Below, piece by piece: positions 1 through 11,152 of a stretch of DNA of 64,000 nucleotides. The position numbers and the translations under genes were made by a program. Positions within the stretch are counted from its first letter, which is position 1. Each line of letters opens with the position of its first letter. The stretch comes from Membranipora membranacea. Taxonomy: Eukaryota > Bryozoa > Gymnolaemata > Cheilostomatida > Membraniporidae. The notes under the pieces are model-generated. The model made no database searches. It saw only the letters and a program-made list of their open reading frames with translations, and was not told the origin of the DNA. Location: positions 29,080,001 through 29,144,000 of the forward strand of contig OU612068.1 in NCBI GenBank assembly GCA_914767715.1, given 5' to 3'.

Positions 1-234
1 CTGCAATAGAGGTGGTTGTTTTGTAGATATTATGAAAAATTTGCTTGAGGAATGTACAATCCTGTGCCAGACTCAGCCAGTCCCAATCCTGGATAGAGAC
101 GGGTTCAGCGACAGGCAGAGCATCCGGCCGGAAAAACTATGCCACAGACTGTCGTAAAACCAGAGAGAACCAGACCATGCCAAGGCATCTCCCTTGTTGG
201 GGACCTTGTGGAAAGTAGGTGAGCGAGGTAGACG

Positions 235-710
235 ATTATCAAGCTAGCGGCCCTAAACATTGCTACACTCACAAATAAGAGTAGAGAGATAGCTGATACG
301 ATGGTGAGGCACAACATATGCCTACAGGAGACCAGATGGGAGGAGAAAGGCCTGGAGGAAAGGCAAGATACATTGACGATGGCATCAAGCTGTACAACAG
401 TGGCGGGATAAGACCAAGGAATGGTGTGGGATGAGTCATGTAACCTGGAAATCTGAGGGGATTATCAATTTGAACTTGGTGACCAAAAGGCAGACCTATA
501 ACATCGTTTCTGCCTATGCGAACAGCAAGACTGTGACGAGGAGGCCAAAGACAGATTTTGGACAGTTTGTTGCAGTGCTGCAGAGGAGCTTATCTTGGCC
601 GGAGACATGAATGGGCATACTGGAAGTGCAAGTTGGTCGCTTAGAGGCAAATGTGCAATAGCCATCAAAAACAGTGGAGTTCGAACAGAGATAAAATCGC
701 ATAACACAAT
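235..710 (+). pseudogene. LINE endonuclease-domain fragment (decayed)
   Basis: Translating across frames gives a recognisable exonuclease-endonuclease-phosphatase type LINE endonuclease. It opens with a stretch like LNIATLTNKSREIADTM, then CLQETRWEE (catalytic Glu of the QETRW motif), later YNIVSAYAN and the region around MNGHTG, which corresponds to the GDxNGHxG block. The order matches the N-terminal half of CR1/RTE-like LINE proteins, often annotated as craniofacial-development-protein-2-like. Several frameshifts and a stop after GKIH show that it is dead. No matching reverse transcriptase follows on this strand. The family-level assignment comes from motif recognition only. Confidence 0.7.
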
Positions 711-779
711 GAACTACTTCCAGAACCAGGTATAAACAATATGCTAAATTTGTCCTCTCGGACTCTGATAGCTATTCTG

Positions 780-1870
780 CAATGAGAACCTACTATTTGG
801 CAGCCGTCGGTTGCCCAACGGACAAATAGGCTTCCGGTTGCTTTTAACGCTACCGGACATAAAATTCATGGGACAGGATTGGCTTGTAACAGATGCAAAT
901 GCACTTTAGACAGAGATGGGTTTTGTTACGGTGGAGTTTGCTGTGAAAGAAACCCATCAGGACGCCTATTTGGTGTCCAACGGTTGCCAAATAGCCATCC
1001 GGATGGGTCTGTTTTACAATTGACATCTGCCATGAAGCCATCTGGTTGCAAAATTTGCAACAGGATTGGTTTGTGACTGCCGAGCTTTGAAATTGATATA
1101 ATGTGAAATGGATATTTGTCATGAGTAGATGGACCTTTAACGTAAAGATTTGTGGTGGACCGGCCACACTTTTCGCATTATAACTGCAACAAACCCATCC
1201 AGACAGGCTTGGAATAGTAATGTTTGCTAAATTAACTCCATCCGGGTGGGTTTTGTTTGAGCAGTAATATTTGCTGTAACCATTCTTCCAGATGAGCCAA
1301 ATGTGTCCGGTAAATGGCCATCAGCAACATATCTCCATAAAAGGGCCATCCGCTTATGACAAATACCCATGCGGCAATGCTAACTGGCCATCCATTTCAC
1401 CTTGTATCAATCTCGAAGTGTGACTGTAACAAACCCATCCGAATGGCCATATGGCAACTGATGGTTGCCAACTACTCATCCATACGGGCTTGGAGCAGTA
1501 ACAAACTCATCTGCATAGGCTGAGGATAGACCAGAGATGTGTGGCGGATGGCCATTTACAGAAAACATTTTTAGTACAACAGCTTGAAGCAGTAATACTT
1601 TCTGTAACAAACCTATTTGTATGGGCTTGGAGCAGAAATTTTTGGTGTAAAAAACCCAACCAAATGGGCTTAGAGCATTAATATTTGCTGTTACAGCCCT
1701 ATTCAGATGGGGTTGTCGCCCCGATGATGAGTGACTACAATCCATCCTCCTCTGCTACATACCAATCCACCTTTGTCAAATACGTGCCTGGATGCCTTTT
1801 ATGTAACCGGATGTCTATTTGGCAACTAACAGATGTCGATGCCAGGCAGACATCTAGCGGCTGCAAATAG
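780..1870. repeat. Degenerate repeat region rich in CCATCC/GGATGG motifs
   Basis: No gene is supported here. Short blocks recur in both orientations: variants of AACAAACCCATCC, GGCTTGGAGCAGTAAT, GGTTGCCAAATAGCCATC and the palindrome CATCCGGATG. They occur, for example, around 950-1015, 1190-1290, 1425-1480, 1610-1700 and 1800-1865. Spacing is irregular (roughly 60-110 bases), so this looks like a decayed tandem or nested short-repeat family, not a young satellite. Confidence 0.45.
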
Positions 1871-2039
1871 CAGAAACAGAGTGAAAGCATTTCTCTTTGC
1901 CGACATGCCTATATATAGGCCTGAAGTTACCACTGAACTCAATTAAGCATACCATACTTACTTGATACTTGTAGAGTAATCGTTTCTTCATCTGAAGTTT
2001 CCAGTATTTTTTCAGGCTCGTCTATCGGTAATCAGCCCG

Positions 2040-3208
2040 TGTCATAGATCGTATAACCATTTACTGTAACCTTAACCTGCCACAGGAGGATCTACAAGTA
2101 TCAAAGAGTGGTAAAAAAGATCATTTCACAATTTAGCGGGGGAGACAAAGGCCAGTGCTGCAGTGAGGTATTAGGTACTGAGGGTTGTGCCTTCTAGAAC
2201 TGCCAGGATGTGGGTGAAGTTGATGTAATCTCCCATGTCAGTCTCTACTTTACCAAAGTGGATGGCTCGGAAGAGTACAATTCTTCGCCATTCTGGTACT
2301 TAGGTTTTTCCATTCTAGTTCTTCAATCAGCTGCGAGGTGCTAGTTGTGTGGTCTGACCGCGGAACATTGTAAACACATGCGCACGGCCTTGCGTTACAC
2401 AGCTTCGAGCTTTGTTGCTTGTGCTTACGTCAGGCTACCACCCCATACTGATGATGTGTATTCTAGAATGGGCCTGACGAGTATGGGGTATGCTTTTGCT
2501 CTGAGATGTTTTAGAAAGTATGGTATTGTGTGCTCTTATGAACCCTCACCTTATGCTGGCTGCTTTGTTGGTAATATAGTTGAAGTTTTCGTTCCATCTA
2601 AGAGAGCTCTCCAGCCTTAATCCTAGGTATTTTACGCCCTTTGTCTTAGGGATGTCTGTTTCATTATGCATGTGGTGGTTGTTGGCTCCTTTAGTTCTTT
2701 TTTGGGTAAATTTAACATGTTCGCATTTGAGAGGATCGAACTCCATCTTCCAACTACTCTCCCATACTTGGAGGGCATCTAGATTTTTTTAGAGCTGGAA
2801 AAAGTTTTCACCGGTCGAACAGATGACGTATCGTCTGCGAACATGCGGGTTTTGGATACGACTGAGTCAGCTAGGTCGTTTATGTAGACCAGGAACAGGA
2901 TTGGGCCAATTACTGAACCCTGGGATGACCTTGGCGTGGGCTATAACTATGGCCATCAACTGTAAATACTTGGGATTGACCTTCTAGTAGACTCTGTACC
3001 TAGAAAGTAGCTTGAGGGGTAACTCCGATATAAGCGAGTTTCTGAAGAAGTTATTGTGGTCAACTTGGTCGAAAGCTTTACTGAAGTCTAGGAAACTGGC
3101 ATCCGCCTCCTCTCCTTTGTCAAACTGTTGTGAAATGTCGCAAATCTGTTCTGTCAGCTGGCTCTCATAGCTTCTGAAACCATGTTGGCGCTTGCTTATT
3201 TACATGCG
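2040..3208 (-). pseudogene. LINE reverse transcriptase fragment, RT core to C-terminus (decayed)
   Basis: Read on the minus strand this is the palm and C-terminal part of a non-LTR reverse transcriptase. From high to low coordinate the translation shows RQHGFRSYESQLTEQI, then DFSKAFDQVDHNNFF (first catalytic Asp motif), a block equivalent to QGSVIGPILFLVYINDL, FADDTSS (second catalytic motif), DPLKCEHVKFTQKR, KYLGLRLESSLRWN, LVRPILEYTSSVWGG and finally LIEELEWKNLSTRMAK. These blocks come in the standard CR1/Jockey order. Several frame changes and stops make it non-functional. It points away from the endonuclease fragment at 235-710 and is probably a separate insertion. Confidence 0.8.
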
Positions 3209-3468
3209 TATTCACCTGCGTCTTCTTCGTCTCAAGCGCCAGCTCTGCAGCTGTGACTTTAGAAACTTCTGCTCAAAATCAGTTTAACATTTCCAAGTCA
3301 TTAACATGTGCTTAATTTGTTGCTTTAATAGCGAGGAATTTTGGAATCTGAATGGCCGCAATGACAATGCAAAAACATCAAATTAAGCAAGCGCCAAAAT
3401 GGTTTCCAGAAAATACAGAAGCTATGAAAGCAGGGCAGTCATATAGTTCCATAAGTTAGGGTTTGCAT

Positions 3469-3599
3469 CACAGGCTTTCATAGTTGGTGCAAGTCCAGTG
3501 GTAGAGTGCCCCAGTGGTCGAGGCCTTTTCTCTCAAGAAAAGGCCTCGGCCACTGGGGCACTCGACCACTGGACTTGCACCAACTACAGAAGGCCTGTG
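3469..3599. mobile_element. Palindromic mini-element (MITE-like) with 8-base flanking duplication
   Basis: Two arms of about 63 bases are near-perfect inverted copies around a 4-base loop (ctca, 3,532-3,535). The arms begin and end CACAGGC / GCCTGTG and differ by a few substitutions and a one-base indel. GTTTGCAT occurs immediately outside each arm (3,461-3,468 and 3,600-3,607), as expected of an 8-base target-site duplication. That size is typical of hAT-superfamily insertion, though the ends do not clearly match the hAT consensus. There is no coding capacity. Confidence 0.7.
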
Positions 3600-4010
3600 G
3601 TTTGCATGTCATCAGCAATGATGTCCTATGCAATAAGTGTACATTCAAACAGGTTTAAATTGATTCAAATCACTTACTCATTGTTCCAATGCACTTAAAT
3701 AACCCATCATTAGATAATGTAAGAGTTAAAGTCAGTACATGGACTGGTGACTCAGTGGGGAATATCTTCACAATCCATAGATTCAGCTGTGGAGCTCAGT
3801 CACTCCTTGGTTTAGTGGTCTATAATGGGCAAGAAGGTCTGGTCCTATTGATTAATTTAGTCCTTGATAATGGGCTAAACTAACATGGAGCAGTTTGTAC
3901 GGATGAATAAGGATCGATACAGTGGTCTAAAAAACAGCGGACTATAGACCCATTTCAAGCGGACCATAGACCAGCGGAACATCGGCGAAGCGGAACATAG
4001 AACGCACCCG

Positions 4011-4277
4011 CTTGTTTTATTGGCTACTTATTTGTATACAAACATTGTGAAAGCACATGGTTTTATCAGAATTGTGTATATTATGATGTCTTATACTTAC
4101 AAACACTCTTTATATGCTTATGATATATGTCTATGTAATAGCACATATAAATTCTGATATTGCCATTGACATGTGCTCAGTTCTGTAGAAACATCCTATA
4201 TTTTGCAACATGAGTACTACTAAAACATTTCCAACATTCCAGCTAGTGTTAGACTTTATTTCAGAAGAGCAGGAAAG
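4011..4277 (+). repeat. Left 267-base inverted repeat arm
   Basis: Inverted partner of 8,184-8,450 with no mismatch noticed by eye. A block of about 43 bases inside it (4,117-4,160, beginning GCTTATGATATATGTCTATG) is repeated just inside the arm at 4,280-4,322 with four or five substitutions. The sequence next to the arm is therefore an older, diverged duplicate of part of the arm. Confidence 0.8.
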
Positions 4278-4399
4278 TTGCTTATGATGTATGTCTATGT
4301 AATGGCCCATATAAATTCTGACAACTTGTCTGCTGCTCTTTGTAGGTATTGTGGCAAAGCTTAGAATAATGTGTCAACGCCTCTTATAAACCTCAGGAG

Positions 4400-4500
4400 G
4401 GTACGGATTTTTCTCTTTCTGGCTTACAAAACCCTGTGACGCCTAAAGCTGGAATATGCATGTTGTGCTTGGTCTCCTCTCACTAGATGAATCATCCTTA
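4400..4500 (+). pseudogene. LINE RT C-terminal scrap inside the inverted-repeat element
   Basis: The plus-strand translation gives a stretch like FLAYKTL, a stop, then RLKLEYACCAWSPLTR. This is the block that follows the RT palm in CR1/Jockey LINEs (AYKxLVRPxLEYAxxVWSP). It is too short to classify further. Confidence 0.6.
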
Positions 4501-6009
4501 GAAGGTCTATTAATTGGAAAGCCTTGACTACTCTTCAACATGAACACAACAATGATATGTTTGTTAACCACCGGCATCATTGACTTTGAGGAGGTCAGAC
4601 TATGATTTTACAATATAATAAATATAAATATTTATGTATACATTCAAATATATTTAGGTTGATAAAGACATTTATTTGTAATTGATAAGCTGATACATAC
4701 AATAAAGAGTAAAAGACATGATGTTTCACCCTCGTAACAATTATGAAGCTAAATATTAAAAGAATTCAGTAAATTACATGAGTTAAAATCATAACTTTGA
4801 TAACTCTAAACATGCCAGCACGGAAACCACATATTTACAACCAACATTTATTTACTGCCTGAGTAGTCAAATGTGTTAAAAAATTTAAGGATCAAGAATT
4901 AAGTGGTCAATTAATAATTAAATTGGTGCAAAGAGAGATAAGTATTGATACTAAATCAAGAATGCCCCTCCCCGGCATCTTCTACACCTGATTGTGACAG
5001 CACCATCGAGCGTTGTGATTTATTATTAAATGCAAGTAAGGTAGTAGTCCAGAAGCCAACAACATCTAAGATTCAGTTGAATAATTCCTCTTTGGATGTA
5101 CAATTTGATTGTGTAGGGCACATAAGTAGGCCTAGGAGTGTTCAAAAGCACAAACTTTACACCTTTCAATGGACACGATAGGGGGCTGGGGCCGCTTTTA
5201 GAGGGCCCAACCTTTTAACATTAGAAAACTATCATATGCAATGGGAAAACCGAAGTATTCTATGAGAAAACCCCTACTATTGTAATGGAAAACCCAGGTC
5301 ACATGGTATTGTTTACATAACAATGTATTAGTAAACAGTGTAAGCTGTGTGCTGCACTGGTATTGTACTGACGACTGAAACTGATACTCTTACCAAGGAG
5401 TTACCCTGTTACTCCTTGCTCCTACCACCAGAAACGTTGTAGCCTACTACAATAGTAGAGTGTGCAAGGCTTTGGTAAGTGGTTGAAGGACATAAGTATC
5501 AAAATCTAGCAGCACAAAATACTTGGTCATAGAAACTATATAGTCTGTCAACATATATGTGTGGAATGTGGATGCTTTTGGTAACAGAGAACAGACTCAC
5601 CGAGTAGTCCTTACTAGATCTCAGATGAGGAAAATTAATGATGATGAAAGCCAGGTAAGTTCTCATGAAACAAAGCGAGGAATTCAATGTTTGCCTACTT
5701 AAACTGGTTATCTGAAGGAAATACATATTCATCACTCCTTGTTAAATCTAGGTTTGGATTGATTTGATTACGAAAGAAGTCCTCTCGTCTTTTCCATGTG
5801 TGCTGTGCGCATTTTGTTTCTACATCTAACATAGTAGGGAAAGTACTGTCCTATCAATATCTGTGACCCGCCAGCCAGAATATCATTTGAAGCGAGGTGA
5901 AAGAATGTCTCATTTCCATTTTTCAAGTTAATGCTTTAACTGGTAATAAGCATGTTCGCTGTGCTATTGGATACTTGTTGTTGGTTATTGGATATTTTCC
6001 GTAGGCCCC

Positions 6010-6480
6010 TGCTACAAAGAACACACGGGCTGCATCTGGTATCGCTGACAATGGTGTTGTAGTGCCTCAGATTGGATTGATTTGTGAGAAAAAAAGGAAA
6101 AGTGGCTGCGGGTTATGACGGGAAAGGCTCAGCTCGATCCGAGTCAGCTTGCAAAGGCAGAAATTGATAATGGAGGTGAGGCTGGAAAATAGAGAATTTC
6201 TTATGATTTCAAAACAATATGTTGAGTTAAGTTTTGCATTGTATATGTTAGAAGCACACACTGCACAACACCATCATTTCTGTCTCAAATCTCAAAACAG
6301 CGGCATATCCTAACGCAGCAAACGTCAATTGTGTTGCAGGTAAACTGAGGGCTGCGGGCGACGCTAAAGAAGATCACCGATTACCCAGACTCAACGGCTA
6401 TGCCTCAGACTGTGCGGCGAGAGAAGCACACTACCATAAACATTGCATCAAAAATTATTCCAGGAAAACTTATGAAAAGG
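6010..6480 (+). pseudogene. Possible decayed zinc-binding protein remnant
   Basis: Two short coding-looking stretches are separated by a plausible intron (acceptor ...gttgcag near 6,340). The first reads GLICEKKRKSGCGL. The second reads KLRAAGDAKEDHRLPRLN, then SDCAAREAHYHKHCIKNYSR. The Cys plus A-x-YH-x-x-C arrangement resembles a Cys/His region found in many uncharacterised, repeat-associated proteins of marine invertebrates. Stops after the first block and the lack of a continuing ORF suggest that it is broken. The family resemblance is from memory of the motif style and is weak. Confidence 0.35.
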
Positions 6481-6881
6481 TCACAACGTGGGTTAATTTC
6501 TTATTTGTGTTGAAAATTGTATTGGGTGGATTTCTTTATGTCTAATCATAGTTCAAAACCCTGGAGTAAAATATTTGCAGGAGGAAATGCTCACAATTTC
6601 ACACACGCCTTAAACAGGTGATATTCAACCCTCACTTTATTTAGACTCTCACCTCTGCTTACAAAAATTTAGTGCTAGCTAACATTAAGTCACCCATAAA
6701 CTGGCTAAACTAAGCTAAACATTACTCCTCCAGGGTAACTACAGGTTTTTTATGTATTGTTATGTCTTATTCAGCTTCTATTTATTATTTTAAGTAGAGT
6801 CTGTGTGTAAATTTGTGGTACGGTGATGTCATAGGTCTAAGCAGTTGACACCCTTTACAAAAAGACCATAACCACTTCATT

Positions 6882-6898
6882 CCCCCCCCCCCCCCCCC
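6882..6898. repeat. Poly-C tract (17 C)
   Basis: A homopolymer run of 17 cytosines lies inside the inverted-repeat element. Its length is probably variable and prone to sequencing error. Confidence 0.9.
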
Positions 6899-8183
6899 GC
6901 TTTTATATATCTACTTGCATGTAATACGAGTAATATATTCATCCAACAGATTTGTTATGCAAGCTTTTAACTTAGCTGCTAGATTAGATGTGAGATAGAA
7001 TCATTTTTTGTTCAAAGATTGTACCTCCTGCTGTTGTGTTGAGATCCAGTTATGTGACTATATTTTTCCTCTCATTAATCTAAAGTTTTATCGTTCATTC
7101 AGTGATACGGCGAAGGACGAAAAACCACACAAAAAGGCTTACAATAAGTATTCAGATCTAAGATCATTGTTCATAGTCAAGAAGCACCAAATGTTTTACA
7201 AGATGACCAAGTGAAAAAATACTCTGCATGTATTTGTGTCAATGCAAGTTTTCACATGTATTTTGTGTGGAGATTATTCATGTCCTTTTTTTGCTTGCCC
7301 ACAGTTTGACGCAGGTACCATCACATTCACTAATGCTTTATATATTTAATTTAACAGGTTTGCTCAAATATTCTACCATCCAATTAGTCAATGAAGAGAA
7401 TTTGTACCTTCGATAATCTTGAAGTATATATTGAATACTGGTTTTCACAAGCACGTATTATGGAAATACTTGCTTTTCTTGCTTTCCTTCTTGTTTACAC
7501 AGGTCATATTATTGTTGTATGTTTTAATTTTATACATGTTTATACATATATCTCATCTCCCAACTAGTAAATGAAGGGGATTTCTACCTTGGTAAAGAAT
7601 TTATTATATCAATACAGGTTTTCAGTGCATTCGATATGCACATTATTTCGTCTCTCTTCACATTGACACAGGTCACATTGCGAATATATCTTATTTTTTC
7701 CTTGTCTGTACATGAATGGCATTTCTAAATTAGTCAATAAAGAGGATTTCCTTGTGCCTCAATAGATAATACACACACACCAGAATGCTCATAAAGAAAA
7801 ACGAAGTTTTGCAATTCTTTTGTCTTTTTTTGCCTCTGTTTAAAAAATGTGTTCTCTGAGAGGTGTAAATATTACATATTTAGATTCGCAGCGAAATTCC
7901 GGTCTAGAATCACTTGATTCTATGTACATCCAAAGAGAAATTATTGAACGCAATTTTTTGATCACTTATTGGCAAGTAGCTTCTGGACTATAGCACTTGT
8001 CGCTGCTTAAATGAAAAGAAATGAGGCTGCAAAATGTTAAGAATATTCGACATCCCCAAACACCAGTTTTGAATAAGGCTACTAGGATGTATAATTATAA
8101 TAAGCTACCCACCAAAATTCAGCTCACTAAGTGGTGTTTTCAGTTGCTTCGCTGTGTGGGCATTTGTGAAGGTAGTCCCTTGT

Positions 8184-8450
8184 CTTTCCTGCTCTTCTGA
8201 AATAAAGTCTAACACTAGCTGGAATGTTGGAAATGTTTTAGTAGTACTCATGTTGCAAAATATAGGATGTTTCTACAGAACTGAGCACATGTCAATGGCA
8301 ATATCAGAATTTATATGTGCTATTACATAGACATATATCATAAGCATATAAAGAGTGTTTGTAAGTATAAGACATCATAATATACACAATTCTGATAAAA
8401 CCATGTGCTTTCACAATGTTTGTATACAAATAAGTAGCCAATAAAACAAG
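8184..8450 (-). repeat. Right 267-base inverted repeat arm
   Basis: Reverse complement of 4,011-4,277. It is not followed by the diverged 43-base duplicate that sits inside the left arm, so the two inner flanks differ. Confidence 0.8.
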
Positions 8451-8559
8451 AGCAGCAAGCCACGCCTCTACTAGCAATCTGCGCCCCCACCTACCCCGCT
8501 ATGTGGCTAACAAGCTCTTCCGTATTTGAGTGTCATTGCTTGTGCATGAGGATGAGTTT

Positions 8560-8940
8560 TACCAGTCCAAGGAGTACTCATTGACTTCAAGCCAAAGCCT
8601 GAAGCAAGTGGGTAACGTAAAACATAAGATCACTACCCACCAAAACATGTGTGAACTAGGATCGTGATATTGCCTGTGATGTCAGACAGAAAGATATGCA
8701 AAGTTGTACTGCTATACAAGATTATAAACCACCATATTGACATACGAATGGTACTACGACCATCTGCTGTCCATCCAGAGAAGCTAACTCAGCTCCACTG
8801 CATAACACTGGCCTTTCAGAGATCATATTCGCCAGATACCGTAGTACAATGGAACAGCCTCCCTACCAGTCTGACATCCGTGGTCACCGTGGATGCATTT
8901 AGACCAGGTGCAACTGGCGCCCTGGTCGGTGCGTTCTAAG
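8560..8940 (+). pseudogene. LINE 3' end: C-terminal region of an RT protein
   Basis: The translation MSDRKICKVVLLYKIINHHID, then TLAFQRSYSPDTVVQWNSLP and VTVDAFRPG, matches the standard C-terminus of CR1/Jockey-like LINE proteins (R-x-x-x-LYKI...HHxD... and SFFPRTxxxWNxLP...SxxxFR). It ends with a stop near 8,939. The upstream RT domains are absent next to it. Confidence 0.7.
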
Positions 8941-11152
8941 ATAGATCTATGCTCTTCTCTTTATTCTAGCACCAAGCACCCTCGCACCTGTATTATGATG
9001 TATTAGCCTACTCAGTCGTACAAGCACAGATGAGTGTAGATGTGACCACAGATGTCTTTTGCTCACAGATCAACGTAAGAAAGTAAGAATTAACAGCCAT
9101 CCATGGAGGAGTAAATAATATAGTAAGTAGTCGAATGATCATGATATTGGTAGCAAATGTCATCTGCATTCAGTCTCACTTGTTAATCAGGTAGAATATT
9201 CCAATTGACAGCCTGACGCGGTACACTATCGAGGTGAGCAAGATCTGTAGCAAGTAACATAAGACATGGTAGACTCTGAGGAGGACAAGAGTTTCACCAG
9301 CCGCCACAAGTACTTGCTAAGATTTCCAGTTCCAAAAACAGACGCTGCCCGAGACTATGACATACTACATCTTCATTTCAAACGCATATCTGTGATCTTG
9401 ATAGGTCTGTGGTTTCACATGTTCTTCTGCGAGTCTGCCGCCTCAATCTCAATACAGCTTATAGTACAAATGCAAGGGTGTGCTTGGTACTAAAATTAAG
9501 GCTGGAGAATACTTTAGTTATTAGAACCTGCTGTAAAACTTGCAAATATTACCCAGTTCTGTATGCCTTTTATGGGTGTGGGTCAATGCCTTAGGCTGCG
9601 GACTATCCAAGCACTTGTTGATGAGTTACTGGTGAGGTCTTTGCACAAAAACTTAAAAGGAATTGTGCTATTCAATAATGTTAACAAATTTACCTGCCTT
9701 ATTAAAATCCAGACTATTATCGTCAATGGGGTGGTTGATACTGGACATTGGCAAAGTAAGGGCATGTCAGTCCCAGGGGCCTATGTGTTGATAGTAAGTG
9801 TTTAAATTGTATTTCACCTCGGTTTGATATTTTGGTACTAGTACAAAGTACAAACATGTAATTATTTGGGATCATGCGTTTTTAGTGGCTAGAAACGCTC
9901 TCATAGCATCAGCCGCAGCGGCAGTATCCCTGTAAATTGAAATCTCCCACTTTTGAATTTAGATTACTTGGCAAGTATGGAGTCTCCCTGTATTTAGGGC
10001 ATACTCTCTGTGGCAAATAGGCTCATGTATTCTCCCAGTTCGCCAACAATTCATCTAAGAAAATTTTGTTCTTAGGATACAAAGCAGTCATCCTTCTAAA
10101 AAGAGATCCTGTTGAAATGAGACAGATTTAATTTGGAAGAATCTAATTCCCAAACAACTCCTCCTCTCCGAGTGAATAAAATAAAATAATAAACTCAAAA
10201 AACTGTCCTTGAAATGCCTTCTCAAACCATCTGAAACACTGTTTGGGCAAAAAAATCCACATGTACGGAAGGGTTTTTAGCAGGGTTAAAACCTGCATTC
10301 TGCACCCCTCCCTGTGAAGAATCTTAGAGGGTTGGCCTCAATTTTTTCATTCAAATTATTGATGTTGCAAATTTACCTTCCCGGTCCCTCACACTTCTCC
10401 CACCCCTAATGCCATCCACCCATGCTTGAGGTAGGGGTCCCTCTGCATTTTGCAGTTCTAGTTTATTCTAACATTTAAATGTGGGGTCATCTCAAGCTTG
10501 CACTTGGACAATATCTATGTTTGTCTAGGTATCTAGTCACATCAGATTTTGATGAACACACAGAAAGTTCCAATGGTAGCCCAGCCTTATACATTAGTTT
10601 TACGCTTGTGACATTTTATCCCCAACACAATTCTTGCACGCCTCAGCTGACTTTGATAAACCTTTGAGAACTGTTACTGGGCTCATTTTATAGCTTTTAT
10701 GCTAAGTAAACTCCTTCAACCCTTTGTTCATGTGTGCTTTTTCAGAACAGATTTACACTGTAGTATTTGAACGCTTCTCCAACATTCGCCAACTTTTTGC
10801 GGTACAAAGTTAACAGCATGCTACCGGAAATACAAATGGCTCCATAGTATCTTAGAGTAGTTTATTCCATGGGCTTGAGCCTGTGAGCTTAGTATTATCT
10901 GAGTATTTCTTTATTACTCACTCGGGCCAACATTGTGAAAGCGCAAAGATATTGTCTATTTACTATGAAATATTATATCTGCGACACGCTGGTAGCGTAA
11001 CGCCTTGCTTTGGTGCGTCAGCATACCATTGTGTATCTTAGGTCTAACATGATGTGCTGTGGCTCCGATCACAACTACTCAATGATTGCTTTTAGAGGAC
11101 TAGAGTGAGTTATGAGAGGCTTCCTATAAGTAAAGCTGGATACAAATCAAAT
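8941..11152. other. Intergenic stretch without a supported gene
   Basis: Only short, unsupported reading frames occur (for example 9,266-9,493 and 9,563-9,805). None has splice-site or domain support. The sequence is AT-rich with no obvious tandem repeats. The promoter of the coiled-coil gene should lie at the right end. An in-frame stop near 11,094 precedes its ATG. Confidence 0.5.

Larger units (their letters stand above)
4011..8450. mobile_element. 4.4 kb segment bounded by identical 267-base terminal inverted repeats
   Basis: 4,011-4,277 and 8,184-8,450 are inverted copies that appear identical over 267 bases; both ends stop abruptly, starting CTTGTTTTATTGGCTAC and ending GAGCAGGAAAG. 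The enclosed 3.9 kb holds a LINE scrap (about 4,400-4,500), a possible decayed zinc-binding coding remnant (about 6,010-6,480) and otherwise AT-rich DNA without a long ORF. No target-site duplication is visible immediately outside the arms. Most likely a non-autonomous DNA transposon or foldback element of an unidentified superfamily. An inverted duplication or an assembly artefact is the alternative. Confidence 0.6.

Noticed and set aside
9266-9805. Overlapping plus-strand frames of 75-80 codons
   Set aside because: No recognised domain, splice context or repeat match; consistent with chance open frames.
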